From Priestia megaterium (GTDB lineage: Bacteria > Bacillota > Bacilli > Bacillales > Bacillaceae_H), in assembly GCF_009497655.1 (NCBI RefSeq), contig NZ_CP023317.1, forward strand, positions 3,067,501 to 3,131,500: a stretch of 64,000 nucleotides of DNA, read 5' to 3'. Under the pieces are notes generated by a model, which had not been told where the DNA came from, made no database searches, and worked only from the letters and a program-made list of their open reading frames with translations. This document shows, in pieces, positions 7,049 through 15,646 of this stretch (the stretch's first letter is position 1; every line of letters begins with the position of its first letter). The translations under genes were made by a program, and so were the position numbers.

Positions 7049-9607
7049 ATGAAACACGAAGATAAAAAACATCATCACCATACCGGAAGCTGCTGCAGCG
7101 GCCCTTCTTCATCAGAAATTGAGAACAGCCCCTGCTGCTCCTCTTCTTCAGAAGCCGCACCTACTGAAGAACCTTCTTCCTGTAGTACAAAGAGTCACGC
7201 ACACAGTCACAGCTGCTGTTCAGATACAAGTGCGTTAACGACCGATAAAAGCCAGCATTCTTGCTGCAGTGATCACGATATAGCAACAGGCAGTGACATA
7301 GAAGAAACGGCTGAATACCGCGTGTATGGAATGGATTGTCCTTCTTGTGCTGCTACGATTGAAAAAAGTTTAAAAACGTTAAACGATATTCAACACGTAG
7401 CAATCAACTACAATACAGGAAAGCTTCAAGTGGCGGCGGCAAGTGAATCAGCTCTGTCACTCATTCCAAACTCAGTGGAAAGACTGGGCTTTAGTATTGA
7501 GCCTATTCAATCAAATAAGAAAATGAAAACGTATTTGATTGAAGGAATGGACTGTGCAGCTTGTGCAAACACGATTGTGAATCATTTAAAAACAGTTCCT
7601 GCTGTCAAAGACGTACGCGTTAACTTTTCAACGGGAAAAGCACAAATTGAACATGATAATGAAGCTGATGACATTATTAAAGAAGTATCTAAAGCTGGGT
7701 ATACCGCTACTTTAGTGACCAGCAGCAGGCAGCCCGCTGAATCTCGGCACCATAAAGGCAAAAATGGTCCGATTATTTTTTCAGGTATTCTCATCGCACT
7801 AGGTTTTATCGGTTCTCATACAGGAATTGCTTCTTATATGACAACTGTACTGTACGCTATTGCTATGATTGTTAGTGGATATAAGCCGGCTAAAAGTGCT
7901 TATTACGGAATCAAAAGCCGTTCTTTAGACATGAATGTTTTAATGACCGTTGCAGCACTTGGAGCAGCTGTTATTGGTGAATGGCTTGAAGGCGCTACGG
8001 TCGTTTGGCTGTTTGCTTTAGGTGTAGCTCTGCAAACAAGATCAATTGAACAAACAAGAAACTCGATACGAGGTTTGATGGATTTAGCTCCTTCTGAAGC
8101 ATGGGTAAAGGAAAACGGGCAGCTGATTAAAAAAGCTGCGGAAGATATTTCAATTGGCAGCACGATTGTCGTAAAGCCAGGAGACCGAATTCCGCTCGAT
8201 GGTGAAATTATAAACGGGGAATCCAGTATCAACCAAGCTCCTATTACAGGTGAATCTATTCCCGTTGATAAAGTAATGGGCGATGCTGTCTATGCCGGCA
8301 CGATTAACGAAAGCGGATCTTTAGAAATTAAAGTAACAAAGCTAGTCGAAGATACGACCATTTCTAAAATCATTCATTTAGTGGAAGAAGCACAGGAGAA
8401 AAAAGCGCCGACTCAAGCATTTGTTGATAAATTTGCAACCATTTACACACCTATTGTCTTTATTTTAGCTTTATTCATTATGGTCATCCCTCCCCTGTTT
8501 GATGGTGCATGGAGCGAGTGGTTTTACAAAGGGCTTGAATTATTAGTTGTCGCTTGTCCATGCGCGCTAGTCATTTCGACTCCCGTCGCCATTGTATCTG
8601 CGATTGGAAACGCGGCGAAAAATGGCGTGCTCATTAAAGGCGGGACGTTTTTAGAAAAAGCCGGTGCAATCAATGCGATTGCTTTTGATAAAACAGGAAC
8701 GCTAACAGAAGGCAAACCAGCCGTTTCAGAAGTTGTTTCCCTTGCTGCTGAAGAAAATCAGCTTTTAGCGATAACCAAAACGCTTGAAGATTATTCGAAT
8801 CATCCCATCGCCCGCGCTATCGTGGATTATACAGCGGAGAAAAAAGTTGTTTCTTTACAAGGATCAAATTTTAAAATCCTTACAGGAAAAGGCGTGCAAG
8901 CAACAATTCAAGACACGGTTTATTACGCAGGTAACGCAAAATTATTCTCAGATTTAGGAACACCTCTAACACACTGCTGGTCTCAGATTGAAAAGCTTCA
9001 AAACGAAGGTAAAACGATTATTATTGTCGGAACAGCTAAAAGTGTTCTAGGCATTATTAGCGTAGCTGATACCATCAGACATACAACCGTATCTGCTTTA
9101 GAAAGCCTTAAGCAAAACGGAATGCAGCAAATTGTGATGTTAACCGGTGATAACGAAGGAACAGCTAAAATGATTGCTTCTCAGTCTCGGGTAGACCGCT
9201 ATTTCGCTGATTTGCTGCCTGAAGACAAAGTAAAGGCCATACAGCAGCTTCAACATGAAGGGTATCAAACGGCTATGGTTGGAGATGGAATTAACGATGC
9301 CCCTGCCCTTGCTACTGCTGATCTTGGCATTGCAATGGGCGGTGCTGGTACTGATACAGCCATGGAAACAGCTGATATTGTCCTGATGGCAGACAATTTA
9401 GAAAAGCTTCCTCATACAATGAAGCTAAGTCGCAAAGCGTTAGCTGTTATCAAACAAAACATTTGGTTTTCTATTATTGTTAAAGTCATTGCCTTAGCCT
9501 TTATCTTCCCAGGGTGGCTTACTCTGTGGATTGCCGTCTTAAGCGATACAGGAGCAGCGCTACTTGTTATTTTAAACAGCCTTCGCTTACTCAAAATGAA
9601 AAAATAA
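7049..9607 (+). CDS. cadA: Cd/Zn/Pb-exporting P1B-type ATPase (CadA)
   Basis: 852-residue heavy-metal pump. It starts with a roughly 85-residue His/Cys-rich tail containing five CC pairs. Two heavy-metal-associated domains follow (GMDCPSCAAT near 96, GMDCAACANT near 171). Then come the membrane helices with the metal-site CPC (VACPCALVIS), TGES (actuator), DKTGTLT (phosphorylated Asp), HP (SNHPIARA) and GDGINDAPALA. CPC with no other special motifs indicates Zn/Cd/Pb specificity (PIB-2). It is co-transcribed with the repressor 31 bases upstream. The tail is longer and richer in cysteine than in the standard plasmid-borne CadA. Confidence 0.96.
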   Translation: MKHEDKKHHHHTGSCCSGPSSSEIENSPCCSSSSEAAPTEEPSSCSTKSHAHSHSCCSDTSALTTDKSQHSCCSDHDIATGSDIEETAEYRVYGMDCPSCAATIEKSLKTLNDIQHVAINYNTGKLQVAAASESALSLIPNSVERLGFSIEPIQSNKKMKTYLIEGMDCAACANTIVNHLKTVPAVKDVRVNFSTGKAQIEHDNEADDIIKEVSKAGYTATLVTSSRQPAESRHHKGKNGPIIFSGILIALGFIGSHTGIASYMTTVLYAIAMIVSGYKPAKSAYYGIKSRSLDMNVLMTVAALGAAVIGEWLEGATVVWLFALGVALQTRSIEQTRNSIRGLMDLAPSEAWVKENGQLIKKAAEDISIGSTIVVKPGDRIPLDGEIINGESSINQAPITGESIPVDKVMGDAVYAGTINESGSLEIKVTKLVEDTTISKIIHLVEEAQEKKAPTQAFVDKFATIYTPIVFILALFIMVIPPLFDGAWSEWFYKGLELLVVACPCALVISTPVAIVSAIGNAAKNGVLIKGGTFLEKAGAINAIAFDKTGTLTEGKPAVSEVVSLAAEENQLLAITKTLEDYSNHPIARAIVDYTAEKKVVSLQGSNFKILTGKGVQATIQDTVYYAGNAKLFSDLGTPLTHCWSQIEKLQNEGKTIIIVGTAKSVLGIISVADTIRHTTVSALESLKQNGMQQIVMLTGDNEGTAKMIASQSRVDRYFADLLPEDKVKAIQQLQHEGYQTAMVGDGINDAPALATADLGIAMGGAGTDTAMETADIVLMADNLEKLPHTMKLSRKALAVIKQNIWFSIIVKVIALAFIFPGWLTLWIAVLSDTGAALLVILNSLRLLKMKK

Positions 9608-9616
9608 ATGGAATCT

Positions 9617-9653
9617 ATAAGCTTTCCAGCATGCGTTGGAAAGCTTATTTTTT
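9617..9653 (+). terminator. Terminator after cadA, overlapping next gene's leader
   Basis: 12-bp perfect stem ATAAGCTTTCCA / TGGAAAGCTTAT followed by six T. It starts 9 bases after the cadA stop and ends one base before the AGGAGGG site of the next gene. Confidence 0.85.
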
Positions 9654-9665
9654 AGGAGGGTTTAC

Positions 9666-10286
9666 GTGAATAACCGCTGGAACCAATTTATTTATAAGTG
9701 CTGGGCCCCTTTTTATGATGTCTTTTTTAATAACGGGATGTTTTATCGAGCCAGAAAAAAAGTCTTTCAAGATGTCCCCTTTTCGTCTGAGCAGCGCATT
9801 TTATTTGTAGGTGTTGGAACGGGTGCCGATTTAGCTTTTATTCCTCATCAAGTAAATGTAACAGCCATCGACTATTCCAGTGAAATGCTTCAAAAAGCAA
9901 AAGATAAATACAAAAACCCGTCTATAACTTTCCACCAAATGGACGCTCAGCAGCTAACATTCGACTCTTTTTCGTTTGATGTTGTTGTAGCAAGCTTGAT
10001 TCTTAGCGTAGTGCCTGATGCAAAGCAAGCTTTAAAAGAAATGACAAGAGTAGTAAAGCCTAAGGGAACGATCCTGATTTTTGATAAATTTGAAACCAAA
10101 AAGAAATCCGCGGCTTTTCCTAAAAAAATATTCCGCCTCTTCGTAAAATTACTAGGAACAGATATTGGCCTCTCTTTTGAACATATGCTTGAAGCAAGCC
10201 GGGATCAGCTTATCTTGAAGGAAAATTCAAGCGTCATGTTGAAAGGTATGTATCGGAAAATTATTTTGCAAAAAGTTGATGAATGA
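9666..10286 (+). CDS. Class I SAM-dependent methyltransferase
   Basis: 206 residues with the Rossmann motif I (ILFVGVGTGADLAFIP), motif II-like VTAIDYSSEMLQKAKDKY, an acidic DAQQLTFDSFSFDVVVASLILSVVPD stretch and a conserved MTRVVKPKGTILIFDKF. This is the pattern of small UbiE/phospholipid-type methyltransferases; the substrate cannot be read from sequence. The start is GTG 9666, 6 bases after AGGAGGG; an upstream TTG lies inside the terminator stem. Being downstream of the cad operon it may be expressed only by read-through or its own promoter. Confidence 0.85.
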   Translation: MNNRWNQFIYKCWAPFYDVFFNNGMFYRARKKVFQDVPFSSEQRILFVGVGTGADLAFIPHQVNVTAIDYSSEMLQKAKDKYKNPSITFHQMDAQQLTFDSFSFDVVVASLILSVVPDAKQALKEMTRVVKPKGTILIFDKFETKKKSAAFPKKIFRLFVKLLGTDIGLSFEHMLEASRDQLILKENSSVMLKGMYRKIILQKVDE

Positions 10287-10370
10287 CTTCAAAGACTAGT
10301 TATGTCACTTTAACATGATGGATGTACATATCATTGTCTAGCTTTAATTGAAGAAAGGATGAACATTTTG

Positions 10371-10877
10371 ATGATGAAATCAAAGGTCATACCAGTTGTC
10401 CTTGCAGCAGGCATGGTGTCCGGCTGTGGAAACGAAAGTAAAGAAAGTTCAGCTAACAAACAGACAGAAACAACACAACATGAAGAACATCAGCCGCACA
10501 CATTAGGGGATAAACGAGAAGAAACAAAAAATAGTGAAACTCTCCCTTCCTTTCTGAGTGACAAGCCCGAAGATATGCAGCTTATTTATGCAGCCGCTGC
10601 TAAGCATCAAACCTTACTAGAAAACATTCCTTGCTACTGCGGATGTGGAGAAGAAGCTAATCATCAAAACAACTACGACTGTTTTATCTTTGAAAACAAA
10701 GAAAACGGCGCAGTAACGTGGGATGATCACGGAACAAAATGCGGTGTCTGCTTAGAAATAGCGGCTCAAGCTGTAGTAGACTACAGCAAAGGCAAAAGCA
10801 TCGAAGACATTCGTCAAGAAATTGATCATAAATATAAGGAAGGCTATGCCAAGCCTACTCCTACGCCCGAGGTATGA
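10371..10877 (+). CDS. PCYCGCG-motif lipoprotein
   Basis: About 168 residues. A short signal ends in a lipobox (VSGCGNES), followed by a low-complexity charged linker (about 20-60). The C-terminal domain carries PCYCGCGEEANHQNNYDCFIF and a second cysteine pair (CGVC), which define the PCYCGCG family; its function is unknown, and redox or metal binding is plausible. A VSGCG lipobox and six clustered cysteines in an extracytoplasmic protein next to a metal pump suggest metal handling, but this is inference. The start is set at the ATG pair 10371/10374, about 12 bases after GAAAGG. Confidence 0.82.
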   Translation: MMKSKVIPVVLAAGMVSGCGNESKESSANKQTETTQHEEHQPHTLGDKREETKNSETLPSFLSDKPEDMQLIYAAAAKHQTLLENIPCYCGCGEEANHQNNYDCFIFENKENGAVTWDDHGTKCGVCLEIAAQAVVDYSKGKSIEDIRQEIDHKYKEGYAKPTPTPEV

Positions 10878-10899
10878 TGCTTCAGCATAAAAATTAGTA

Positions 10900-10932
10900 A
10901 AAGACTTTGGTCTCTTCATCCAAAGTCTTTTT
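10900..10932 (+). terminator. Terminator after the PCYCGCG lipoprotein
   Basis: Stem AAAGACTTTGG / CCAAAGTCTTT with a 9-base loop and a T run. Confidence 0.88.
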
Positions 10933-11094
10933 GTCATTTTATTATTTGTTGGTAAAATCTCGTTTGACCTCACCTTTTCAAGTCCTTGTAAAACGCCATA
11001 ATGTAAAAATAACACATTTGGACGTTTATTTACTGAATGCTCGGGGAATATGCTTTCTAACACCCAAATATAACCATGAGAGGAGAAAAAAACT

Positions 11095-11412
11095 ATGAGT
11101 AATTCTGTAGAAACAAATCATTCAGCAAAAGTTGAAGGAGCCATTAATTCTATGAGCGAGGAGAAAAAAGAGGATATTCTCTCTAGCTTCGAAGGATTTA
11201 AAAGTTATCTAGGGGACAAGGTCTCAAAAGGTGAAAAGTTAGGGATGAATGAGGAACAGCTTGCTAAAACAGCTCAGAAAGTAGCTGATTATCTCGCTAA
11301 GCATGAAGAGCCGCGCAACCGAGAGGAAAACCTGCTTCACGAACTGTGGAAGGTTGGAAACGAAGAGCAACAGCATCACCTTGCCCATATGCTTGTAAGA
11401 TTAGTTCAATAA
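11095..11412 (+). CDS. DUF3243 family protein (YmfJ-like)
   Basis: 105 residues. The conserved DUF3243 core is FEGFKSYLGDKVSKGEKLGMNEEQLAKTAQKVADYLAKHEEPRNREENLLHELWKVGNEEQQHHLAHMLVRLV. Small helical cytosolic protein common in Bacillus, biochemical role unknown. The first 20 residues (SNSVETNHSAKVEGAI) precede the usual start of the family and are polar. AGAGGAGAAA lies 8 bases before the ATG. A terminator follows directly. Confidence 0.85.
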   Translation: MSNSVETNHSAKVEGAINSMSEEKKEDILSSFEGFKSYLGDKVSKGEKLGMNEEQLAKTAQKVADYLAKHEEPRNREENLLHELWKVGNEEQQHHLAHMLVRLVQ

Positions 11413-11413
11413 T

Positions 11414-11447
11414 AAAAAAGATGACACGCTTCCGTGTCATCTTTTTT
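11414..11447. terminator. Bidirectional terminator, DUF3243 / amidase
   Basis: AAAAAAGATGACACG / CGTGTCATCTTTTTT around a 4-base loop. It serves convergent genes on both strands. Confidence 0.9.
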
Positions 11448-11458
11448 ATTTACAGATA

Positions 11459-12304
11459 TTAAACAGCGGGAATGATGATTTGCTGCCCAATTTGCAGTTT
11501 GGTAGGATCTACGCTGGGATTTGCATCCTGCAGCTGCTGAACAGTCATATTATACTTCTTTGCAATGCTATAGAACGTATCTCCTGCTTGTACAGTATAC
11601 GTAGTGACAGGAAGAACAATCTGCTGCCCAATTTGCAGTTTGGTAGGATCTACGCCGGGATTTGCATCCTGCAGCTGCTGAACGGTGATATTATACTTCT
11701 TTGCAATGCTATAAAACGTATCTCCAGATTGAATGATATAGAATGTAACGCTAGTAGAAGGTAAGTTTAAATACGCAGCAATTCCACGCGCGTGTGCTTC
11801 TCCCACTTCACGAAGAAACGTCGCGTTTTTTAATTTTTCAGCGTCGGCTGTTGTATCGATAAACAAGTTTTCAGTTAAAACAGCAGGCATATTTGTTTCA
11901 CGCAGGACAGCATAATTAGCTGTTTTTAAACCGCGATCTGCAATCGTTCCAAATTTGCGCATGGTTGGTAAAATCTCTGCATGAAGCTCTTTTTGTAAAA
12001 GAGAAGATTGACTTCCCTCTTGTGATGGATAGCGATACGTTTCAAATCCAGTACCTCCGCCGGCATTAATGTGCATCGAAACAAATATATCTGCTCCCCA
12101 TGCATTAGCTCGGTTCGCTCGATCTGATAATGAAACGAACACATCGGTTGAACGAGTTACTTGAACATCTACTAAATAGTTATGCTCTAAATACGCCCGC
12201 GCGTGTAGTACAAGCTGCAGCGTAATATCTTTTTCACGCAAATTATTTCCTAAAGCGCCTGAATCTGTACCGCCGTGCCCTGCATCTAGCCATACTTTTT
12301 TCAT
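11459..12304 (-). CDS. N-acetylmuramoyl-L-alanine amidase with two LysM repeats
   Basis: 281 residues. Residues 1-175 are an Amidase_3 zinc hydrolase cleaving the MurNAc-L-Ala bond: DAGHGG (Zn His), NLREKD (Zn Glu), VSMHINAG (Zn His), TENLF (catalytic Glu). Two C-terminal LysM domains follow, each ending QIGQQI(V/I)(L/I)P. There is no signal peptide, as for mother-cell-type CwlC amidases, so release by lysis or a sporulation role is possible. ATG 12304 (MKKVWLDAGHGG) follows GAAAGG. Confidence 0.92.
   Translation of the reverse strand: MKKVWLDAGHGGTDSGALGNNLREKDITLQLVLHARAYLEHNYLVDVQVTRSTDVFVSLSDRANRANAWGADIFVSMHINAGGGTGFETYRYPSQEGSQSSLLQKELHAEILPTMRKFGTIADRGLKTANYAVLRETNMPAVLTENLFIDTTADAEKLKNATFLREVGEAHARGIAAYLNLPSTSVTFYIIQSGDTFYSIAKKYNITVQQLQDANPGVDPTKLQIGQQIVLPVTTYTVQAGDTFYSIAKKYNMTVQQLQDANPSVDPTKLQIGQQIIIPAV
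11481..11731 (-). repeat. Nearly identical LysM-coding tandem repeat, 141-bp period
   Basis: 11481-11590 and 11622-11731 align with only about six visible differences over 110 bases. They encode the two LysM modules of the amidase, 47 codons apart, which indicates a recent duplication or gene conversion. Confidence 0.85.
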
Positions 12305-12470
12305 GTGAACCTTTCCTTTCAGCCATAATATGAAAGAACTTGGGGTTAACACCGGCTTTGTCCGATGTTTTATCTCTCATTTTATATATATATGTAAGTG
12401 GACAAGAAGGGTTCGTCCTCTTAAAGGTTAGAGAACAATAACTTAAAAAACTGGATTTTACCATAAACAT

Positions 12471-12505
12471 AAAAAATCCGAACGAATTGGATTTATCGTT
12501 CGGAT
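12471..12505 (-). terminator. Terminator of the LysE-type exporter gene
   Basis: Stem ATCCGAACGA / TCGTTCGGAT followed by TTTTTT on the minus strand. The stem sequence is shared with the inner hairpins of the dispersed repeat family in this window. It lies about 70 bases past the stop at 12576. Confidence 0.8.
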
Positions 12506-12575
12506 CTCCCTTTAACTAACCTATGTCCACGCCTCTTAATAGAGATAAAAAGCAGGTTCGCCACCTTATCTTCTG

Positions 12576-13199
12576 CTATTTCTCACTAAAAGCAATTTTT
12601 AAGCCAATAAGCGTAAAGATAGAGCCTTGCACGAGATTAAGCCGCTTAGACAGCGCCGGAGATTTTCGCAAAAACTCCCCTACTTTCCCTGCAAATAGAC
12701 TAATTAACGTAAAGATAATCAGCGCTTGAACTAAAAACACAGCTCCATAAACAAGCATTTGCTGCGTGGTGTGTCCGGTTGAATGATTAACAAACTGAGG
12801 TAAAAGAGCAAGAAAAAAAAGCGAAACTTTTGGATTTAGCAGGTTCATAATCACTCCTTTTTTATATAGCACCTTGTACTCAATGGCTTCTTTATTTTCA
12901 ACAGCGAGAGCGGAATCTTTGGCTGTAAACGTCTTATAAGCCAGATATAATAAATAAGCTGCCCCAGTGTATTTGACAATAGCAAATGCTAAAGCTGATT
13001 GATAAATAATAGCCGACAGACCCAACGTTGCCGCTGCTATATGACCAAGCAAGCCCGTGCAAAGACCTAATGAAGTCGAAATCCCTGCGTGTTTACCGTT
13101 TGATATGCTTTGTGCTAAAACAAATAAGTTATCAGGACCAGGCATAACCGTAAGCAAAGCGGCGACACTTAAAAAAGAAGTGATTGATACGATATCCAT
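12576..13199 (-). CDS. LysE/RhtB-family amino-acid exporter
   Basis: 207 residues, six hydrophobic segments. The family signature MPGPDNLFVLAQSISNGKHAGISTSLGLCTGLLGH is at residues 18-53 and MNLLNPKVSLFFLALLPQFV near 118. These proteins export basic amino acids, threonine or homoserine lactones; the substrate is not determinable here. The start ATG follows AGGGGGAGAAC. It is transcribed alone, ending at its own terminator, with a repeat element upstream. Confidence 0.9.
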   Translation of the reverse strand: MDIVSITSFLSVAALLTVMPGPDNLFVLAQSISNGKHAGISTSLGLCTGLLGHIAAATLGLSAIIYQSALAFAIVKYTGAAYLLYLAYKTFTAKDSALAVENKEAIEYKVLYKKGVIMNLLNPKVSLFFLALLPQFVNHSTGHTTQQMLVYGAVFLVQALIIFTLISLFAGKVGEFLRKSPALSKRLNLVQGSIFTLIGLKIAFSEK

Positions 13200-13288
13200 A
13201 AGTCGTTCTCCCCCTGCATGATTTTGCCAACCATTATAGCATTTTTTACTATCTAGTATTCAAAAAAAGAAAATTTATCCATAAAAAA

Positions 13289-13606
13289 GGCTGGGACATA
13301 ACTAAATCAATCTAATCTAAAGACGAATAAATTGTATACATGAGCTGAGCTGCTTGTTACACCGCTGTTGATTTCCGTGCAAGGCTTCGCTTTCCGCGGG
13401 CGGCCGCTGAGCCTCCTCGTCGCTTACGCTCCTGCGGGGTCTCATCTGTTCCGCTTTTCCCGCAGGAGTCTTCGCCTTGTCCTCCAATCAACTGCTAGAA
13501 GCAATTGAAAACATGAAATCTATCTTCAACAAAAAACACGAACTACCAATTAAAAAATAATTAATAGTTCGCATTTGACTTTAACTGAAATACTTTTGTC
13601 CCAGCC
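13289..13606. repeat. Dispersed repeat, full copy 1 (GGCTGGGACA ends)
   Basis: Bounded by a 10-bp inverted repeat: GGCTGGGACA at 13289-13298 and TGTCCCAGCC at 13597-13606. The interior has a GC-rich palindromic segment (13375-13480, with CGCGGGCGGCCGC and CCGCAGGAGTC) in an otherwise AT-rich region, and a hairpin CGAACTA...TAGTTCG near 13540-13570. It lies in the gap between two minus-strand genes. It is related to 20656-20987 (reverse orientation) and 49819-50096. Confidence 0.85.
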
Positions 13607-13619
13607 TTATTTTTACTAC

Positions 13620-15263
13620 TTATTTAATTTGTTTTTCCATGATTTGTTCTTTAGCCGAGGCAGACTGTGCTTCCGCTGCTTTCATTTCATTATTAACATG
13701 AATTGCTTCTTTTAAATACTCTGTTTTGTACCCGCTTTTAAGTGCCCAAGCATAAAAGAAAAGTGCAACAATTGCAATAAGTCCCATATCCCAGCCGTAT
13801 TTAATAATATTGAGTCCCCCGAATTTTTCACTTCCTATCCAGGAGATTGTCATCATACATAATAAGTAGACAATCATCCAAACGCCAGCTCGGAAGTTTT
13901 GACCAAAGCCTTTCCATTTTGATTTTGCTTGATAATAAAAATAAATTGGCAAACCAATTAAAATAATAAATAATACCTGTCCAGTTAACGGCCATCTCGC
14001 CCAGTAAAGAGTAAGTGAAGCAAAAATAAAGCCAAGAGGCGCTATTACATTTAACCCTTTTATACGTAAAGGTCTATAAAGATCGGTCCCCGTTTTTCTT
14101 AACGTCATAGCTGTGATAGGACCAGTAAGATATGAAATTAACGTAGCTACAGAAATAATTTCGGCTAAAATTCCCCAGCCTCTAAATAAAAATAAAAAGA
14201 TGAATGAGACAAATAGATTAAAAAACATGGCTTGACGAGGAACGCCGTAAAGCGGATGAACTCGTCCTAGTATATTCGGCAAGTATTTATTTTTTTCCAT
14301 ACCATAAATCATGCGTGACGTGGTAGCTGTATACGTAATACCTGTTCCTGATGGCGATACAAACGCATCGGCATATAAAACAATAACAAGCCAGTTAATA
14401 TTTAGTGCAATCGCTAAATCGGCAAACGGCGAATTAAAGTTCAGATGACTCCATCCTTTTACGATTTCTGAAGGATTTACCGCTCCAATAAACGCAATTT
14501 GAAGCAATACATAGATCACGGTTGCAATCAAAATGGATCCTACCACGGCAATTGGAATAGAGCGTCCCGGATTTTTCGCTTCTCCCGCCATGTTAATAGG
14601 GCTTTGAAAACCGTTAAAAGCAAACACAATCCCAGACGTAGCAACAGCTGTCAACACGCTTGCCCATCCATTTGGAGCAACGCCTCCTGCAGAGGAAAAG
14701 TTTCCGCCGTGAAATCCTGCAAATAAAAGAGCACCAATTGTAAGCCCTGGAATCACAATTTTAAAAACGGTAATAAGTGAGTTAGCTTTCGAAAATAAGC
14801 CTACCGTCCAATAATTTAAAAGAAAATAAATGATTAATAGCCCTGTAGCAATAGCCAAGCCTTTTCCAGTAAGAATTCCGTTTTCTACTAAACTGCCTGT
14901 CCATTTCGCCCACTCCCACGGCCATGAACTCATGTACTGAACAGAGGCAACCGCTTCAACAGGAATAACGGATACAATGGCAATCCAGTTTGCCCAAGCC
15001 GCAATAAAGCCAAGAAATGAGCCGTGTGAGTACTGCGTATACTTAACCATACCTCCTGCTTCTGGAAACATCGATCCTAGTTCACTGTAAGAAAGAGCTA
15101 TAAATAAAATAACAACCATTCCAATAATCCAAGAAGCAATTGCTGCAGGGCCTGCAATTTGAGCAGCTCTCCATGCCCCAAACAGCCATCCTGATCCAAT
15201 AATAGATCCAAGGCCGACCATCATGAGAGAAAACGTTCCCATTTTTCTATGTAAGTTATTCAT
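13620..15263 (-). CDS. APC-superfamily amino-acid permease, aspartate/proton symporter type
   Basis: 547 residues with about 12-14 membrane segments. The start MGTFSLMMVGLGSIIGSGWLFGAWRAAQIAGP is the first-helix substrate-binding motif (GSIIGSGWLF) of the APC family, and GFQSPINMAGEAKNPGRSIP is the conserved mid-protein loop. The GWLFGAW form and the length resemble the YveA/AspT aspartate:H+ symporter group; the substrate is inferred. The C-terminal tail is charged (AAEAQSASAKEQIMEKQIK). The ATG follows AAAGGTG. No operon partner. Confidence 0.85.
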   Translation of the reverse strand: MNNLHRKMGTFSLMMVGLGSIIGSGWLFGAWRAAQIAGPAAIASWIIGMVVILFIALSYSELGSMFPEAGGMVKYTQYSHGSFLGFIAAWANWIAIVSVIPVEAVASVQYMSSWPWEWAKWTGSLVENGILTGKGLAIATGLLIIYFLLNYWTVGLFSKANSLITVFKIVIPGLTIGALLFAGFHGGNFSSAGGVAPNGWASVLTAVATSGIVFAFNGFQSPINMAGEAKNPGRSIPIAVVGSILIATVIYVLLQIAFIGAVNPSEIVKGWSHLNFNSPFADLAIALNINWLVIVLYADAFVSPSGTGITYTATTSRMIYGMEKNKYLPNILGRVHPLYGVPRQAMFFNLFVSFIFLFLFRGWGILAEIISVATLISYLTGPITAMTLRKTGTDLYRPLRIKGLNVIAPLGFIFASLTLYWARWPLTGQVLFIILIGLPIYFYYQAKSKWKGFGQNFRAGVWMIVYLLCMMTISWIGSEKFGGLNIIKYGWDMGLIAIVALFFYAWALKSGYKTEYLKEAIHVNNEMKAAEAQSASAKEQIMEKQIK

Positions 15264-15600
15264 GTATCTAACACCTTTCTTCTATATATTCTGAGAAGTG
15301 AGTTATTAAGCGCTTTCATTAAATTTAAAAAATAAAATTCATTTTGATCTCTAAAAATGCTGCTTAAAAGTACTAACCAAAAGCTTTTACATTCATTCAC
15401 GCGTCCCCCTTCTTCATTTATTATTTGCTATTATATCATCATCAAGTTAAAAAAGTACGCGTTTTGAATAAAAAATATTTTTATTTTTAGAATTTTGTGC
15501 GTTTTACCAATTAAAAGTGCGCGTTTTGAACACTAACATTTATAAAAACAGCCTTTTCATTAAAGTGATATACAAACGATTTTGCTGCAATAACCAGAAA
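15264..15600. promoter_or_regulatory. Leader of the permease gene, with three GCGTTTT repeats
   Basis: A 337-base gap. Three direct copies of a motif lie here: AGTACGCGTTTTGAA (15454-15468), TGTGCGTTTTACC (15496-15508) and AGTGCGCGTTTTGAA (15516-15530). They are unequally spaced, upstream of the minus-strand permease. They could be binding sites for a regulator of amino-acid uptake. No hairpin leader resembling a T-box or known riboswitch was recognised. Confidence 0.45.
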
Positions 15601-15640
15601 AAAAGCAGGGTAAAATGAAGCGCTCATTTTACCCTGCTTT
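15601..15640. terminator. Terminator of the thioredoxin-like gene
   Basis: Eighteen-base arms AAAAGCAGGGTAAAATGA and its complement around AGCGC, with A and T runs outside, so probably active in both directions. Confidence 0.9.
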
Positions 15641-15646
15641 TTTAAA

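Noticed and set aside
13289-13606. Insertion sequence
   Set aside because: No transposase reading exists in the element; it can at most be non-autonomous.
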